Shown: positions 48,236 to 63,000 of the stretch, in pieces
How the letters are laid out: every line of letters starts with the position of its first letter
How positions within the stretch are numbered: position 1 is the stretch's first letter
Translations under genes and position numbers: made by a program
Source: Campylorhamphus procurvoides
Taxonomy: Eukaryota > Chordata > Aves > Passeriformes > Dendrocolaptidae
Reading direction: 5' to 3'
NCBI GenBank assembly: GCA_013396655.1
Contig: WBMV01005995.1
Location: 62,001 to 126,000, forward strand
Length of the DNA stretch: 64,000 nucleotides
Notes under the pieces: model-generated
Database searches by the model: none
Seen by the model: only the letters and a program-made list of their open reading frames with translations
Told to the model about the DNA's origin: nothing

Positions 48236-51200
48236 ATGGGTTCATATGTAATCAAATCTCTAAAAAATATGGGTGTTCTGTAAATACCATCAGGAACTTG
48301 AATTTCTGTGGGAAATGCTCTCTGGTTCGGATATGCTATACCTATGGAAGAAGACTAAAATGTTCAACCAGAAAAAAAACATTAAAATTTTTGTTAAAAT
48401 TTTGTCTATTTCCCCTTTTAGCATTCCCAAACATACAAAACTTACAGCATGAACCAGCATCTTTGCCAAAGTCAGTTATAAAGACAGTATCATTCCTTTG
48501 ATTTCTTGTGGATTTCTGTCATTCACTAAGAACTGAGGGAAGAAGAGAACCCACATTCTTCCAAGTGATCAGTAAAATGATATTTCTGTAAACTCAGAAG
48601 TTTAATCATCAAGTCCTGTTTAAAGAAATCTACGCAGTTGGAGGCTGGAACACAAGATGACAAGATATGCACAGAACATCCTTTATAAGTACTCCAAAAT
48701 GCATCCCCTGAAGGACTAAACTGCAGTAGTAAACCAGACCGTTATTATTATCTCTACCTCGGTTGTTTTTAGTTTCGCCTTTCAGTTTTTCCTATATTAA
48801 CTCAACAGTATGGCATCCCTGGTCCTGGATTTATAGAAGATGATTAAAATAGATGCTACTTTTCTAGAGCACTATGAGGACGTACCTGGCTACCCCATGC
48901 ACCTTTGAACTGAGCACACCAGCCCTTTTAATTTGCCTTGTTCTCTGCACATGCAACTGTTGCCCATTGAAAAATCTGACCATCTGTCCTCTGACCTTGG
49001 CCAGTGTCTTTAGCCATGAACCTGATGCTTGTGTGAATGCATGTCTCTTGAGAACCTGAGTGGCATGGATATTAAACATCTGCCCCTCTGAGTAGATGCA
49101 GAATGAAGAACTTTTTCAAGCATCTGTAAAGTCAGGGAGCTTTCAAATTTTTTGTACAAGAAGCCATTCGTTTAGGAATAAGATGGATATGACATGGGAA
49201 ACAAAAAAAGTCTTAGACTAGAAATATTTTATCTTTTCTCTACCTACAAAGAGTGAAGTGAGTATTAGATCTCCCTTGCATTTCTCTGCATGCTTCCTCC
49301 TCCATCAAGATGGAGACTATCCCTGGAATCGAGAGTTTGAATGTGCAGGAGTGCTGAGGCCCACACGACCACCAGCAGCAGCTTCTCTACACTGTATCAG
49401 GCATTTTTATTCTATCCTGGAAGTCGTACCTGTAATAACAGATGCAGTGACATGCAGCATTTTCTCTGCTTTTCTCAGCAATCGCATGACTGACATATTT
49501 TATAATCCTACTCCACAGTGTAGCAGATGGTGCCTACCCTTTTTCATCCTGTACAAGACTTGGTATTTCTTCTCTGTCAGTCATAAGACAGGTTTCTTAT
49601 TTTTGCTGGCTATACGAGCCATGTAATTTCATACAGCAGTATTTACTTATTCTGCCAATCTCATGTCTCTTGAGGTTCAGACTTAGCAGAAGTCTTTAAC
49701 TCTTGGTGCAACTGTTATGCCAAATGTAGCAAGCCCTGAATGATCACTGAATAACACTATTCTTTAGAAGGACTGACATGCAAAGTGTATGGAATTTAAA
49801 GACAGAGGCATGCCATAGCAATTCAGCACAAAGATTAACCACTAAGAGCAAAGGAATCTATTAGTAGAAGGCCTACTAACACTGCAGAGAAACCTCATAT
49901 GTGTTCGTGGTCATCCACCATTTCTGCTCCACTTCAACGTGGTCACATAGACATGAAGGCACACGAAAGCACATGAAAGCAAAAACTAGTATTCCATATT
50001 ACTCAACAGAACATGTTCATTTAGGTTCAAAATGATGCTTAACACTTATGCTCAGTGTAATGTTTCTTCACAGCTTTTTGTTCATGAAAATTGTGTCCAA
50101 ATTCTATCTCACTGTGCGACCCTGTCCTCTGTTTTTTTGGGGGATAGTCTCACTGACCCAGTCAGTCGTGGCAAATGTCTTGAAATTTGCCAAGGGACCT
50201 TTATCAAGAAAATACACTTAACACATGAGAGCTGAGGCAGAAATTGATATCTCAAATCCCCAAACTCATCAGGACTAGAAAAGCCTAATCATTCCTGCCT
50301 TAACATGCATGTCCAGGGCGAATGAGACAAAGCTGGGGAGACTGCACAGAATCTGTAATTTTCTGGGATACTGACACTGATCTGCCTTACTGTGTTTGGC
50401 ATTAGCAGCTGGAGTTTCCACTCTTCCCTTTTGCTGTATTTCTTATTGTTGTTTTTAAAACATTGGGGGTTTAAAATCTCTAAATTTAGAAGTAAAAGCA
50501 TTATTAAGCACACATCAATTTCTTGACAAAGACTAAGCCCCACTGTCATTTTGCTCCCTGTTAATCTTATATGCCAGTAACAACTTCATACCATGCACAC
50601 ACTATTTAGAAATAATTTCATGATAATAATGAACACTACACTAGTCATAAGCAAAAAAGTAATGAAAAGTCATGCATATCTTCTAATATTGTGCTGTCTC
50701 ACTATTGAAGAGTGCACAATGAGGGGCGTGTATAAAATTGGACAACAGCCTGTTGCAACAAAGAATTAGCCATTGCTTAATTTCTGTTAACAATAATATT
50801 AAGACATAATGCAAACATTAAATATATATTAAATAAAATTAATGTGTTAAAAGATTGCAAATAGAACTTTGAAAATAATGTTGTTACCATGAAGAGGAAA
50901 AAAGGCAATCACCATAAAGAATGTTCCTCCATGACTCCATCTTTTTTTTTTGTTGCTTTTTTTTTTGGGGCGGAGGGTTGTGTTTTTTAGTAAACTAATG
51001 AAGAACTTCAAAAGTAGTTTCAAGAATGTACTTAGAATGTACTTCAAAAGTACATTCATAAGTAATGGATGTTGCATCATTGTTTCAACAGAATCTCTTC
51101 AATTTTTTTAGATTTTAAGTTGGGTATAAGAAATTAATATTATGAAACCCAGAACTTGTGTTCGAGGGCTGAGTGCTGACCAGGCAACTGCAAATGAGGT

Positions 51201-52439
51201 AACTGTTAGGGAAGCATACATCTCTAATTTTTGAGGCCCAGGGATATAACTGGAAGGGATTAAAAGATTTGTACATTGAAGATAGATGTTAGTGCAGAAG
51301 GAAATAAGAGTGGATGAAGTGTTTCCATCCAAATCTTTTCTGATGAATACCTGTGGTTTTGGTAAGGTGACTTTCTGTGGAAACAGTTTGCCTTTCTTAA
51401 AATAGATCTCTCAGCAGAAACTTAGGATCTAACTTGAAGAAAACGGTTTTGTGCAGTTCTCTTCTTCTGATAAAAATTAAGAGTTCTCACAATGAAAGGA
51501 GAAAAACCATTTAGAGTGGCATTAAACAAACCAGCCTGTTCACAAACACCCACTAACATTAAATGTTGTTGAAAATATGTTGTCTATCCAAATCATGCTA
51601 TGTGCAGAAAGGAAAAAGCAAGCCAGAGGAATTCAAAAGCACACTATTGTTTGTTTGTTTTTTGGGGTTTTTAATGAAAAAAAAATACAACAAAGGAAAC
51701 TTTTATCACATTGAGCAAACAGAAAGGTAGGACTAAGTAAAGAAGAGACTTGTTTACTGAAGTGCTCTATCCTGCCTTCAAAACACATATATCCAGCAGA
51801 TCATAAGAACCGCATAACCTGAATCATTAACCTGCAGCACTTAGGTGATGAGAGGGTAGGTTCATTGTTCAGTGGCAGTTGTCATTAAGCTGTTTGCTTT
51901 AAAAAAAAAAAAAATTAAAAAAGGTCTGTGTGCGTGTGAAAGGTTATAAGTCAGTTGCTTTTGATTTATCTAATTTTGTTCTTTCTACTGGCCATGTGCA
52001 GTGTGTGCTATATTTTATAACTAGGCAATGAAGCACAAGCTGTATGGCAGCTATTCTTGTGGGAGTCAGCCTGAAAGAAGTCCAAATAGCACACTTCAGT
52101 GCATCTGCACTGTATGTTGCCTTGGAACAGGAGATAGGGAAGAGAGTATTATGCATGTGACTGGAAGAAGAGAAGCTGAGATCTGAGCAGTAAATCTCAC
52201 CAAAATTCATTTGGTGTGTTCAGAATTACCAGTATGAAAATATCACTGCTCTGCAGTCACCAGAAATGATGTTCTGCAAGCGTTTGTGGTCACATGGCAA
52301 GGGTTTCCTTCATTACATTCTTGCACAGGAGATTTGCTCTTTCTCACCTTCAATTTGACATTTTAGAGGGATTAGGGACATAAATCAGAAAGTGTATAAT
52401 GCATTGTTTTCTCCCTGTGTCTGACTGCTGCTAATCTTA
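48236..52439. other. Single-copy DNA, no gene seen
   Basis: The 122-codon open frame at 49258-49626 begins with GTG and has no domain that I recognise. The region 48860-49090 is open in both directions over about 60-70 codons without any family match. Low-complexity G/T tracts lie near 50940-50990 and 51645-51670, and a 14-A run at 51901. Confidence 0.55.
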
Positions 52440-52690
52440 AGTCAACAAATGTCAGATTTCAATTTTGCTGAATTACTGCATCACAGACTGCAAAAATCAA
52501 TCATTGTAGGTTTTATTGTTCTAATTCTTTCATATACAAGGAGAGGGGGGAAAAAATCTTTTTGCCATAGCTGCCTGACATCTGCTTACAATCATAATGT
52601 TGAACATCTGATTGAAGCAATCAGAACTGCCAAAATATACTGGCTACACAAATGCCGGGGTTTCAGAGTAATTTTGTTATTTTTTGTGAA
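52440..52690. other. Candidate conserved non-coding element
   Basis: A high-complexity stretch with CAATCATTGT, TGATTGAAGCAATCA (a near-perfect inverted repeat) and TGACATCTGC. It overlaps an 86-codon open frame that I do not credit as coding. It resembles enhancer-type conserved DNA, which is inference from composition alone. Confidence 0.22.
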
Positions 52691-55195
52691 GGAAGATTCC
52701 CCATTATGACTCTCTACAGAAAAGACAAAAGACTGCTTTGGAAATTGACCATGTATCACTGAAAGAAATAGAAGTCCTTGGAAATATTATTACACTGGAA
52801 CTTTTTCATGGACACTAATGTGAACATAAATAAAAGCAAATGACTTCAAGAATATATGAATTTCAGAGTTAATTCAAAATTATTCTAATAAGAAAACTGT
52901 AAGGAAAACCCAGTCCTTTACAAATAAAGATTTTGTCTTAGAACTTAATGTTAAGTACTCTTTATGTTGCATTCTTTTTAAAGGTAATCCTGTATAATAA
53001 GGAAGTGTTTACTGAATCAAAATAACCATTATTTAAGTACATCATTATTCAATACAATCTGAGAAAAATGTTAAGAAGCTTTCACACTTAACATCACTAC
53101 TTAATTGCTGTTATAATGTTGCTGGCCTAATTATTGTGTAATTATTAATTCGTACTGATTCTTCTTAAAATTTGTTTTGAGAATGCTTCCTGACAACCTT
53201 CACAGTTTTTCTTCACCTAAACCCCTCTGAAATCTTTGATGGGCTTCAAGACCTCTGAACCAGACAGATTTTTATATTTTTTTATTATTTTTCCTATACC
53301 CAGCAGTATAAATACAATGTTAGCACAGGAGGAGCAGTTGAAATGTCACAATCAATCCCAAGAATGTATTTTAAAAGCCTTTAAAAAAATTGTCTTTGCA
53401 ATTGAGTTTGTAAGGAGACAAATAGGTGTTGACTATCTCTAAAATCAAAACAAAACAAAAATGGAATTAGACTGGAAGAACAGAGTGAACTTTAGTCTCA
53501 TACAAAGTGGGTAGCTGCTTCAAAAAACAATGAGAGAATAGCCATAGCCATGGTGCAAACATCATCTGTACTTGCAGCAAACCTTAATAAAAAATGGGTC
53601 TGCTGCAGCCACTGCTGAGGCTGAGGTGAGGGTTAGGCTGTGTTCCAGGACCTACTCCAAGCTCCCCTCAAGACAGAAGACCCAGGTGATGAGACAGCAT
53701 CCTTATTCCTTTCTATCTTCTCCAGGGAAGCAGGAGCAGCAAAGTCATCATTCTGCAATTTTGCCCTTATTCTCTAGGAAGCTCTGCCATTTGTCTCTGC
53801 TTTCTGTTTCAAGAAAGTCACAGGTCCAGGCTGGCTTCCACTTCTCACCCTCAGGCTTGCAAAATTACATTCTCACATACACTGTGGAGCAGCTTTGAGT
53901 CAAAGGGGCAAGGTGTTTGCACACCTCAGACTGGTACTGCAACTGTGCTCTCCCTGGGTAAGCACATAGGAACCTTCCACATTAACACCTAGTAGAATCT
54001 ATCGCCAAACAAATACACACCAGCACAATATTTATTGAGTAGCTAGGCATGAAATAAGGTGAAGGAGGTCAGCCAGGATGTGTAGGCTATAAATTTTCAG
54101 AGGATTGTTAGGTTCATACTGGGTCAGCCAACATGACTTGCATGTCATAGTCTTGTACAGCAAGTCCAGGGCTTAGTCCAAGTGTTTAGAAAAACATGTA
54201 ATAGAGTTTCACGCAGCAGATTAATATCTGCTTCCTCTTTGGAAACAAAATCCACTAGTTCTCACTAGACAATGAGACTTGGAACTTCTTTTTACTTCCA
54301 GATCCAAAGCTCATGGAAGTCTACATAAATATTCCTGTTGAATACAAGAAGCTTTGAATTGGGCCTCAAATGATGAAACGTGATGAAGTTGATCTAAAGA
54401 GCAAAAAAAACCAAACCCAAAAAAGGCAATATTTTAAAAATATAATAAAATCCTTACCATAAATTGAGAGTGGTAGATTGCCTAACTGTATAATAAAGAA
54501 TCTTATCAACAATTATCATATGATATCTTGCATACACAGTAATAGATAACTAAAATCAGAAAATCCTTACAGCTCCCCAAAAGACAGGGTTTTTTTCTTT
54601 CAGTTTGGTTTAGGGGTTTTTTACTTATGCTAAAATGGAACATTATTGTCTCAATATAAGGGATTTTAAACTCATGAAAGTATATCCACATGAGGACACT
54701 TGACATTGCAACTGTAACTATAACAGCATTGAATAACTAGCTTTCAAAACAGGCTTTTAATTCTGATGGAAAACTCATGGAATAGAATGAAAAAAAATAG
54801 TTTTCCATTAAAAAAAATATGGAAGGAACACTCAAAAGTTGACAGAAGCATGAAGTTATAAAACCATTTTATCTTATATTTCATAACATTAAAGTAACGA
54901 TAAGAAATTCTCTACTGAAAAATAAAAGATTTCATCCTGAAATGTTTCAACAGCTTTGTTTTGAATCCATTACTGTTAAAGGACTTTTAATACTATTTGT
55001 CTAAAAGCTACTTTGTTGGTATTGAAATAACCTTTTTTAACAGCTACTCCTCATTAACGAATGGAAGTATACCAAGCACCAGAGCAACAATTTTAAGAAT
55101 TCTATGCTTGAATCCACAGGTGGTGATTACTGGTCTTTTGACCTGCATATATTATATAACAATAATGTTTTGGGGTTTTTGATTTTTTTCTGCAA
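52691..55195. other. Single-copy DNA, no gene seen
   Basis: The stretch 53570-53950 is richer in GC and carries a 108-codon open frame without a recognisable domain. Otherwise it is AT-rich and featureless. Confidence 0.55.
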
Positions 55196-55220
55196 GTGTG
55201 TGCATGTGTGTGTGTGTGTG
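55196..55220. repeat. (TG)n microsatellite
   Basis: An interrupted TG array with about eight perfect units at the right end. Confidence 0.9.
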
Positions 55221-55232
55221 AAGGGATTCATA

Positions 55233-55318
55233 CAGTTGTTTTGTGGTGGTTGTTTGGTTTTGGTTTTTTTGGTTTGTTTGTTTTTTGTTTTGCGGCTTTT
55301 TCGTTTGGTATGGTTTTT
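55233..55318. repeat. G/T-rich low-complexity tract
   Basis: GTTT, GGTTTT and GTTTG words cover about 85 bases, the complement type of the AAAC tracts elsewhere in the window. Confidence 0.8.
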
Positions 55319-55719
55319 AATGAGTGAGCAAAAAAATAGTAAAATTCACTTGGATGAGGGACAATTTGGAGGAATTAATACTAAAATGATATAAGTGTAT
55401 ATATATTTCAATCTTCAAAGCAAATTTATTGTAGCAATATGCCTGCTACCATGCTATTCCAAACAATTAGACAGCAAAACACATTTACCTGTCATAATGA
55501 ATTAGTCTTCTGTATGAGATGCCGATGTAGAAAGCAGAGAACAACTGACAAAAATATTCAATTTACCCTTACATTTTTTCTCAATAAATGTTTTACTTCC
55601 AGTCTTCATTTGCCCAATAGCATTAAAAGTTAAACTGCTGTAAGAACCTTTTTTTTTTTAACATTCTGTGTCTGCACGCATGTGTGTCTTCCTTAGTCTT
55701 GCATTATTTATTGAACATG

Positions 55720-56010
55720 TTAAATCTCCCCAGCCATGAATGGAATTGTAGCAGTATAAGATCTCAGGAAGCGAAGAGCCTGGGATTGCTGCCAGCCAGG
55801 CATCTAAAGTGCAGCACACAGCACACATTGATAGCAAAGGCAGTCAAGTGCTCATCTGGCTTGCTTCAGAAGTATTTCGCTTGCAGAGTGGAAGAGAACA
55901 CTTTAGTTAAGCTCAGTAATGAACTGATCAGGCTGGTTGTGAAGCCAATAGAAATGAACAGCCTGTCGATTAACAGCCAACTCACACGATAAAGCAAATC
56001 CACCTGGTCA
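55720..56010. other. Candidate conserved non-coding element
   Basis: This is a high-complexity, evenly composed stretch unlike the AT-rich DNA around it. It carries a 102-codon open frame (55684-55992, GTG start) without a recognised domain. The even composition and lack of repeats suggest constraint, but one sequence cannot show it. Confidence 0.25.
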
Positions 56011-56295
56011 CTACGAGGATAACTTCTTCAGTGTTTAAGGACTGATTTGAAGTAAAGAGTAATATTGTTTCTCAAGGGCTCCTGAACTACTGTAGCAAGT
56101 ACACACCAAAATAAAATCACCAAAGACAAAATAAAGCAAGACAAGAGGAAACACCTCTCCTCTTAACACTTAAATAATAGACTAAGTCCTCCACTGCTGT
56201 TCTAAGGGAATGTTGGCAGACAGCATTAGTACCAGGCCAACATAACTTCCACTGAGATAAATAATTGGTACTGAAGATTCTGCCTCATGGTTAAA

Positions 56296-56341
56296 CAAAA
56301 CAAAAGAAGAGCAAAACAAACAAACAAACAAAACAAACAAA
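56296..56341. repeat. (AAAC)n simple repeat
   Basis: Imperfect AAAC units with a perfect core of four to five copies. Confidence 0.85.
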
Positions 56342-56985
56342 AAGAAAAAAATATGTTCTCAAGCTTTCCTATTAAAGCCACAGAAGACAGTCAGTGAATA
56401 TGATGACATTGGACACTACTCTGAATGACAGATGGTGGCAGAGATGGCCCCATGAAATCTAATGGATCACTTAGACTTTAGGTAGGAAGCAAAAACCTTA
56501 AAAGACCATACATCTCAAAATCAGATATTTTCATTCTACCTCAGTGGCCTGGAGTACACGACTTCGTGAGCCAGTGTTTCATTCCCCATGAGGGAGGGTA
56601 GATCCAGCCCTCCTTTCTAAAAGCTCAGTTAGGTGTGTTCAGTGTTCTACTTTCACGTATGCCACCAGCATCCCTGATGACAGGTTGCGGAATTCTTAAA
56701 TTTTGTAAGTGACATTTCATTAAGCTGCGCACTGTGAAATATCTGATACACTTTGATCTGCCTTAGCACCAAGACTCTATTACACAGATGCTGAAACATA
56801 TTGACAAAAAAAAAATATAAAAATGCAAACCACTTTAAGGGATGGTGAATTAAAAACAAATAAATCAGCTTCCTATTAAACACATAATGCTGAATATATC
56901 TAAATATGTCGAAATGTTCTGGGGGGTTTTACTGTTTTCCACTTACTGATCAGGTATTCTACTGTATCTGTTTATAGCTTGGGGT

Positions 56986-57024
56986 CTTTGTTTTGTTTTG
57001 GGGTTTTTTGTGGGGTTTTTTGTG
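56986..57024. repeat. G/T-rich low-complexity tract
   Basis: TTTTG and GGGGTTTTTTG words over about 40 bases. Confidence 0.75.
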
Positions 57025-60000
57025 AACTACCTGCAAAATAAGATTTTATATAGAAGTAAAATTTCCCACAAGACTAACACTAATCTGGCTGTTGGAAAAT
57101 CCAGAACAACTGCCTTCTGAATTAATGGGCTGCCCACTCATCAACCAACAATTTTCAGCAGCAGTTCCCGTTTTACTGCAAAGTTAACACCATGTTTCGT
57201 TATTATTTCAAATAAACAGAATTGTCAGCTCACAAAATTAAAGATAAATCACTTACACAGACTCTCTAAACTACCCATAGCCTCCATACTGTAGCAATTA
57301 GTGGTATTTTTCCTCAGGACTGCACAGCAGATAGAAAAATCACTAAACACAGGCATATAGGACTTTGACTTAGTCGTGTTTATTTTAAGAAGAAAGAGGG
57401 GGCACTTCAAGCATTAAAGGTAAATACTAAATTTCCTTGAACCCAATCCCAGTTTATGTGTTTGAAGGCATTTAAGTAGAATTTAGTTACTTGTATGCCT
57501 TGAACAGAATCACTCTCACTCTGAAATTGCAAATTAGGAACTGTGGTCACTGAAAAAAAAAAACAAAGCAACCACCTCAAATTTTCTGAAAATTGTCTGC
57601 TTTTCAGAAAGTCGAAGCAGATATTTATTAACGAGGCAGTATCTTAGGCTGAGGAATTGAAGGGAATGCTGAGAAGCTCTTTTATCTGAGTTTTAAAACC
57701 AACTCCTCATCTCAACACTTCCCATCACCTAATGTATGTCTAAATGGAAAATAAGGAAGCACTGACTTCTGGCAATTCCCTGTTCATTTTGCTGACTGAA
57801 GTGGATCATGTTTGAAAGGGCTAATCTTTCCCCATGCACTGTCCAAAAAGCCTAAAATCTCTTTTCATTTTTTATGGCCTTAAAATATTTTAGGAACTTG
57901 CCTTCCCTGGAAAATATGGATATCTGTGTCTTCAGGTTCTCACTCTGACACAAACATTCTGCCAGACCTTGGAAAGCCACATCTTCTAATCCTATCATTC
58001 ATACTTCTACATAATTTGAGCACAAAGAGAGATCTTTTATTTGCTTATTTGATTTAATGTGCTTAATGTAGCTTCACCCTGAGTTGGGATGGGAGCTCTC
58101 TGACACAAAAATTAATAATTTTCTGGCTATTATGATAAACACTAAGGTCTTTCCAGCACAAATAAAAAGTCAGATGTGCACAAGCAAATGTCACTGCTAT
58201 GCACATATGAAAATCAAAGGTTTGGTTCTCAACAACTGAAGCCTTAAAATTTCTTAAAAATGTGTTTTCTGTCCTGTGCTTGGCACATGTGCACACTGCA
58301 AATGAAAATATGCACGTAGATACTAAAGCAAGAAAAGTTTAATCAGATTAAATAAATTAAAAGAGGATGAATTTAATTCCTATGGGTACTAAGTTCCCTG
58401 AGAATTTTTAATATAAGTAAGGATTTTATGGAATCCTTTATTAATAAAGGTTATGAAGCATATTACATCCCTGTATACAGTATTGCTAACTGCTGCCAAC
58501 CATCACAGACTCTGTAACTCAAATGAACAAAAGCATAACAAATTGAAAAAAAAGGCAAGATGACACCAGCCAGCACTGACCAGCAGAGACTTACATACAT
58601 TTTCAGTCATTACCACAATATGGATTTGCAGATGTTCTTTAAAGTATTTCTTTTAGGACCCCACTCTACTCTCACTGCTGATTTTTGTTTTCTTGCTTTG
58701 ATAACTTCTGCAGATGAACAACAAAAGTATCACATCTAATATAGCATAATAAATTATTCTGAATTTACAGTATCAAACTAATATGAGTTCATATCCTTAT
58801 GGTCTATCATTATCAATCATTAAATGAGAAATTGGAGTGATCTTTGATCACTTAATGGGTCTTTCTTCAATTATTACCTTAAGCAATGAGAAAATGGCAC
58901 CTGAGTGAAAAGGAAGTAGAACCCACATAATGCACATTTTTAATGAAAAGATTTTTAGCCAGTATTTGATGTTAGGAAAATGGGTTATTAGAACCTTATT
59001 TATAACTCTCAGCTCCTATGTAACTGATCATTCCTAAACAAATATTTTGATATATTACAATGATTCTTACACACTCATATTCTAAGCTTTTGATCATTTT
59101 CCTACTAAGCTTTTGCATTAATTTCCCATTTCAACATTTATTTCTGTCTTGGACCATAAAAATATAATTGTTACCATTGAAGTTGTAGCTCTTCTATTCC
59201 CAAATGACCAGTTCATTTTACAAAGCACGTACACTGTACAGCTTATTGGCCTTCATTTTCCGTGATCAAATGTTAACACTACTTGAAGGAAACTCTAAGT
59301 TAGCAAAATACCAATGAATAATGAAGATGGCTTCTATAATATGGATTTGCTGCCCAGCATAACAAGATGGAGCTTTTATTGGAACCCATTTCCCAAAGTT
59401 GAGCTATTTGATCTACAAGCTATTAAAAAAGTAGATTATATTTTCCATGGCACCATAGGTGCAGGAGAGTTAATTTCCAAACCAAACAATAAGAGGAGAT
59501 GAAGTAAACAGTAACTAATATGAATTGCTCCCAAGTCAGCAAGTAGTCCAATTTCCTATACATCTCCAATGTTTCTACACCCTGATCCATTACAAAAAGA
59601 AGCAAAGTAAGAAAACAGTTTATAAGTAATAGTTCTTTGAAAATGTACATAGGTTCAAAATACATTGGTGGTAACATATAATCTAAGACTTACTCAATTT
59701 GACTTCGGGGGGGGAGATTGCTAAGATCCATTCTTACATTACCATTTTACCTTTTCATTTGGTGTAAGTCTATGTAACACTGTTGGCTCCAAAGAACATA
59801 GAAACATTGGGATCTGAGTGGATATATGTGTTTGTGGAAGTGATACATGAGAGTTACTGGTAGAGAGAAATTATAGGAGAGAATACCACTTTCTAAAAGG
59901 ATTTCATAACCTCATACAAAACACAGGTAAAGCATCTCGTCTTCATGATGCACAATGGTCACTATTATGTTTTAAAAACAGTTTTCATGAATAACATCAA

Positions 60001-63000
60001 AAAGAAGGAAGCATATGTAGAAATAGGAAACAATAACTGTAAAGAGAAAAAAGGCATGAAAGAAGAATAAATGGCAATTAATCTGAAGCTAACCATGGTG
60101 TACAAAGATTTTCAAGTGACTTTAAAGCTTCTGACAAACAGTGCCAAGGGAAGCAGTAAAATGGATGATCTGAATATTAAGATGGACTTGATTGACTAAT
60201 GCAAGGTTTAAAAATAAATTACTTTCATCTCAGGAAAAATTTGGGTAGAGTAAAACTTAGTTCTGTGAATATCAGTGATAAATGATGTATTTTGATTTTT
60301 TTTAAAAAAAGGAAATAATCAATACCTAACCAATACAACTTTCAGGGCTCATGCTTCAGTGAAATAGAATTTTTTCAGGCAGGAAAAAATATAAATCTAG
60401 TACTTTCTTTGTCAAAACTATTTTTTAAATTACATAGTAAATAAAAAGAAGAAAATATAACACACACTTGGGTTTTATTATTATTATTAGTTAACATAGA
60501 TAGATTTTGAAGCCTTTGAAGTTTCTAAAGCTTTTCATTCCAGTGCTCAGAAAAACCATAACGTACTTCTTTCCCACCATACTTGTTCATTGAACTTGAA
60601 TAACAAAAATTTTAAAACATGAAAATATATTGACTTTCCATCAAATTTAATCCATTATATGCTTATTTACCTTGTGCCAGTATATCGTTAATACCTAGTT
60701 GGACTGAAAAATTTTTTTAAGGTAATAAGAACTTCCTTCACTGTGATGTAACTCCAATGAATCCTGCAGTTAATTTGTCCCTAGAAACATATTTAGATGT
60801 TTATTTATTTTCCTAAAGAAGTCACTCTACTTAACTTTTAACGCTTTTCCTATAACAAAAAGAATTTTTTTTAATACTTTGCATAAAGTAACAATTATTT
60901 TTGTATGGCTGTTTTTGAGATGAAAGAGGAAATAAAGGGGAGAAGCTGACTGAAAAAAAATTGACAAATTCAAAATGTCGTTTCTCTGAAATTTGGTTAA
61001 TTCAAATATATATTTTGACCATTTTTTAAAATAATTTTTCTGCCATTAAAAAATTGGTTCTAGTCCCCAAATGTTCTACTTATTTCCTACTTTTTCATTC
61101 GTTAAAAGAGCATTTAACATTGTCTCATTATCCACATTTTGTGAAATCGAAATATTACATCAGTGTCAAAATTGTTCTCTTTTTCCTCCAGATTATACTA
61201 CCTTTTTCTAGATGACATTTCTAAGCTCTAGATCAAAATGCAAAGACAGTATTCTTTCTCTCCTTTCTGTGCTGAAGAAGCAAAATAAGCATAATAAGCT
61301 TGGAGCAAATATTTGGTCCAGTATAATTTTTTTTTCACAATCCTTGAAAGAAATTCATAAATGTGGGATATATCAAAACCATGAAATATCAAATGTCTTT
61401 AAAAATAGTAAAAAAACCCTGAAACCACTGCAACCAACACTATGGAACCCATAGGTGTTCTCTCCACCAGCTGCAGTTTCTGTAGACAGTTACTGCCAAT
61501 GACTGTTTCAGCAGAAGATAGAGCACTATGTATTAATTATTTACAGAATAATTTTTCATCAAGTAACATTTCCCCCTATTTTCCCAATGCTACAGGTTAG
61601 TTTATGACCAGAGGCAATTTTCTTTAAACTCTGGACTCTCCCTCTTTCTTTTACCGTATGTATGCATGTCTGTATGGGCAGACAGAAAATTAGATAGAAA
61701 ATTACAGCTAAATAATTTAAAAGGGCAGATTTCATTTTGTTCTACATGTGGACACATTCCACACCCCTCAGGTCATGATTTCCAGTATATTTCCATAACA
61801 GCATTCACCATGATTTTCAGAACTAAACCATTTATTTTTATCCATTGATATCAACCACTACTACTATACATAAGCTACTACATTTTTCACCATAAAATTT
61901 ACTTTTATTTCTAAATACCTGAGGCACTTACTTGTCCAACAGATGTTTCTGATACAAAATAGAAAGCTTGTACAAGAAACCTGGCTTGTGTTGGAGGGTC
62001 ACAAGTCAAGTGAAATCCTTTAGGTCGATTAAAATAGTGGTTTAAATTGAACAATTCCTATTTTCCCTGATCCATATTTTGCTACCTTTAAGGCTCTTTT
62101 CATATTTTCGGTCTCTTTTGTTTGTTTATTTTCTCTGGGTTTTTTCACTGGGGAATAAAAGCATCACTAAAACTTTTTTATCAGTTTTTTTCTGCCTGCC
62201 ATCTATATTAAACCATTAGTTACCCTTCGAGAGTTTAAGTAGTTTTCTGACTTCCCTTGCCAACCCTGCTGCACTGATCCTTTACATCTTCCTTTTAACT
62301 GTTCATAGTCTTGCCTGATGGGCTCATCTGGGGACCTTTTCGTTTCTTATGAAAATAAGATGAGCATATATAAAATGTAAATCCTTCATAAAGCTAGGCT
62401 AATGCATCCAGCAAAGCCCAGGAAGAGTAAACACATTGCAAACACTGTTCCCGTTACAAAAGCAGTCAGGAATGAAAACTTGAACAATTATAATCCCAAC
62501 TCAATTAAACACAGCAGATACACAAACACTTACTTTCCCCATTAAAAATATATACAAAAGCTTTCCCAGAAGTGTTTTTCACTTCCTACCCAGGTCACCC
62601 TGATATTGAACATAAAAATCAGACAGATTTGAACTCCTTCACTAGCTACTCAGGTCCTAGGAAGAAAGAAGATCAAAATCCTTTAACATTAGATCTTTGG
62701 GTCCAGTCAGGGAGGCATGACTCTCCAACACTGCAAATTGATGCCTTTCACGTACATATATCACAGGGAGTGATTCAGTCTCTTTTGTGCTTGTAAATGG
62801 GAAAAGAGGTCCATTTAAGCATTGCCAGGTGAGAAACACTGATTTAGTTATTCAGTTATTCCAATCACACTAGAGTGGGGTGATTGTCTGTACATAATGT
62901 GTGCTGTAAGACAGACTTTCCTTAAAGAGCTTCAATTCAGAAATGAAGGCGGCTACCTGAATAATCAGTGCTTTCTTTAATTACTGTCTCTATTTAAAAG

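Noticed and set aside
49258..49626. 122-codon open frame
   Set aside because: It starts with GTG and shows no recognisable family or exon boundaries; it is probably chance.
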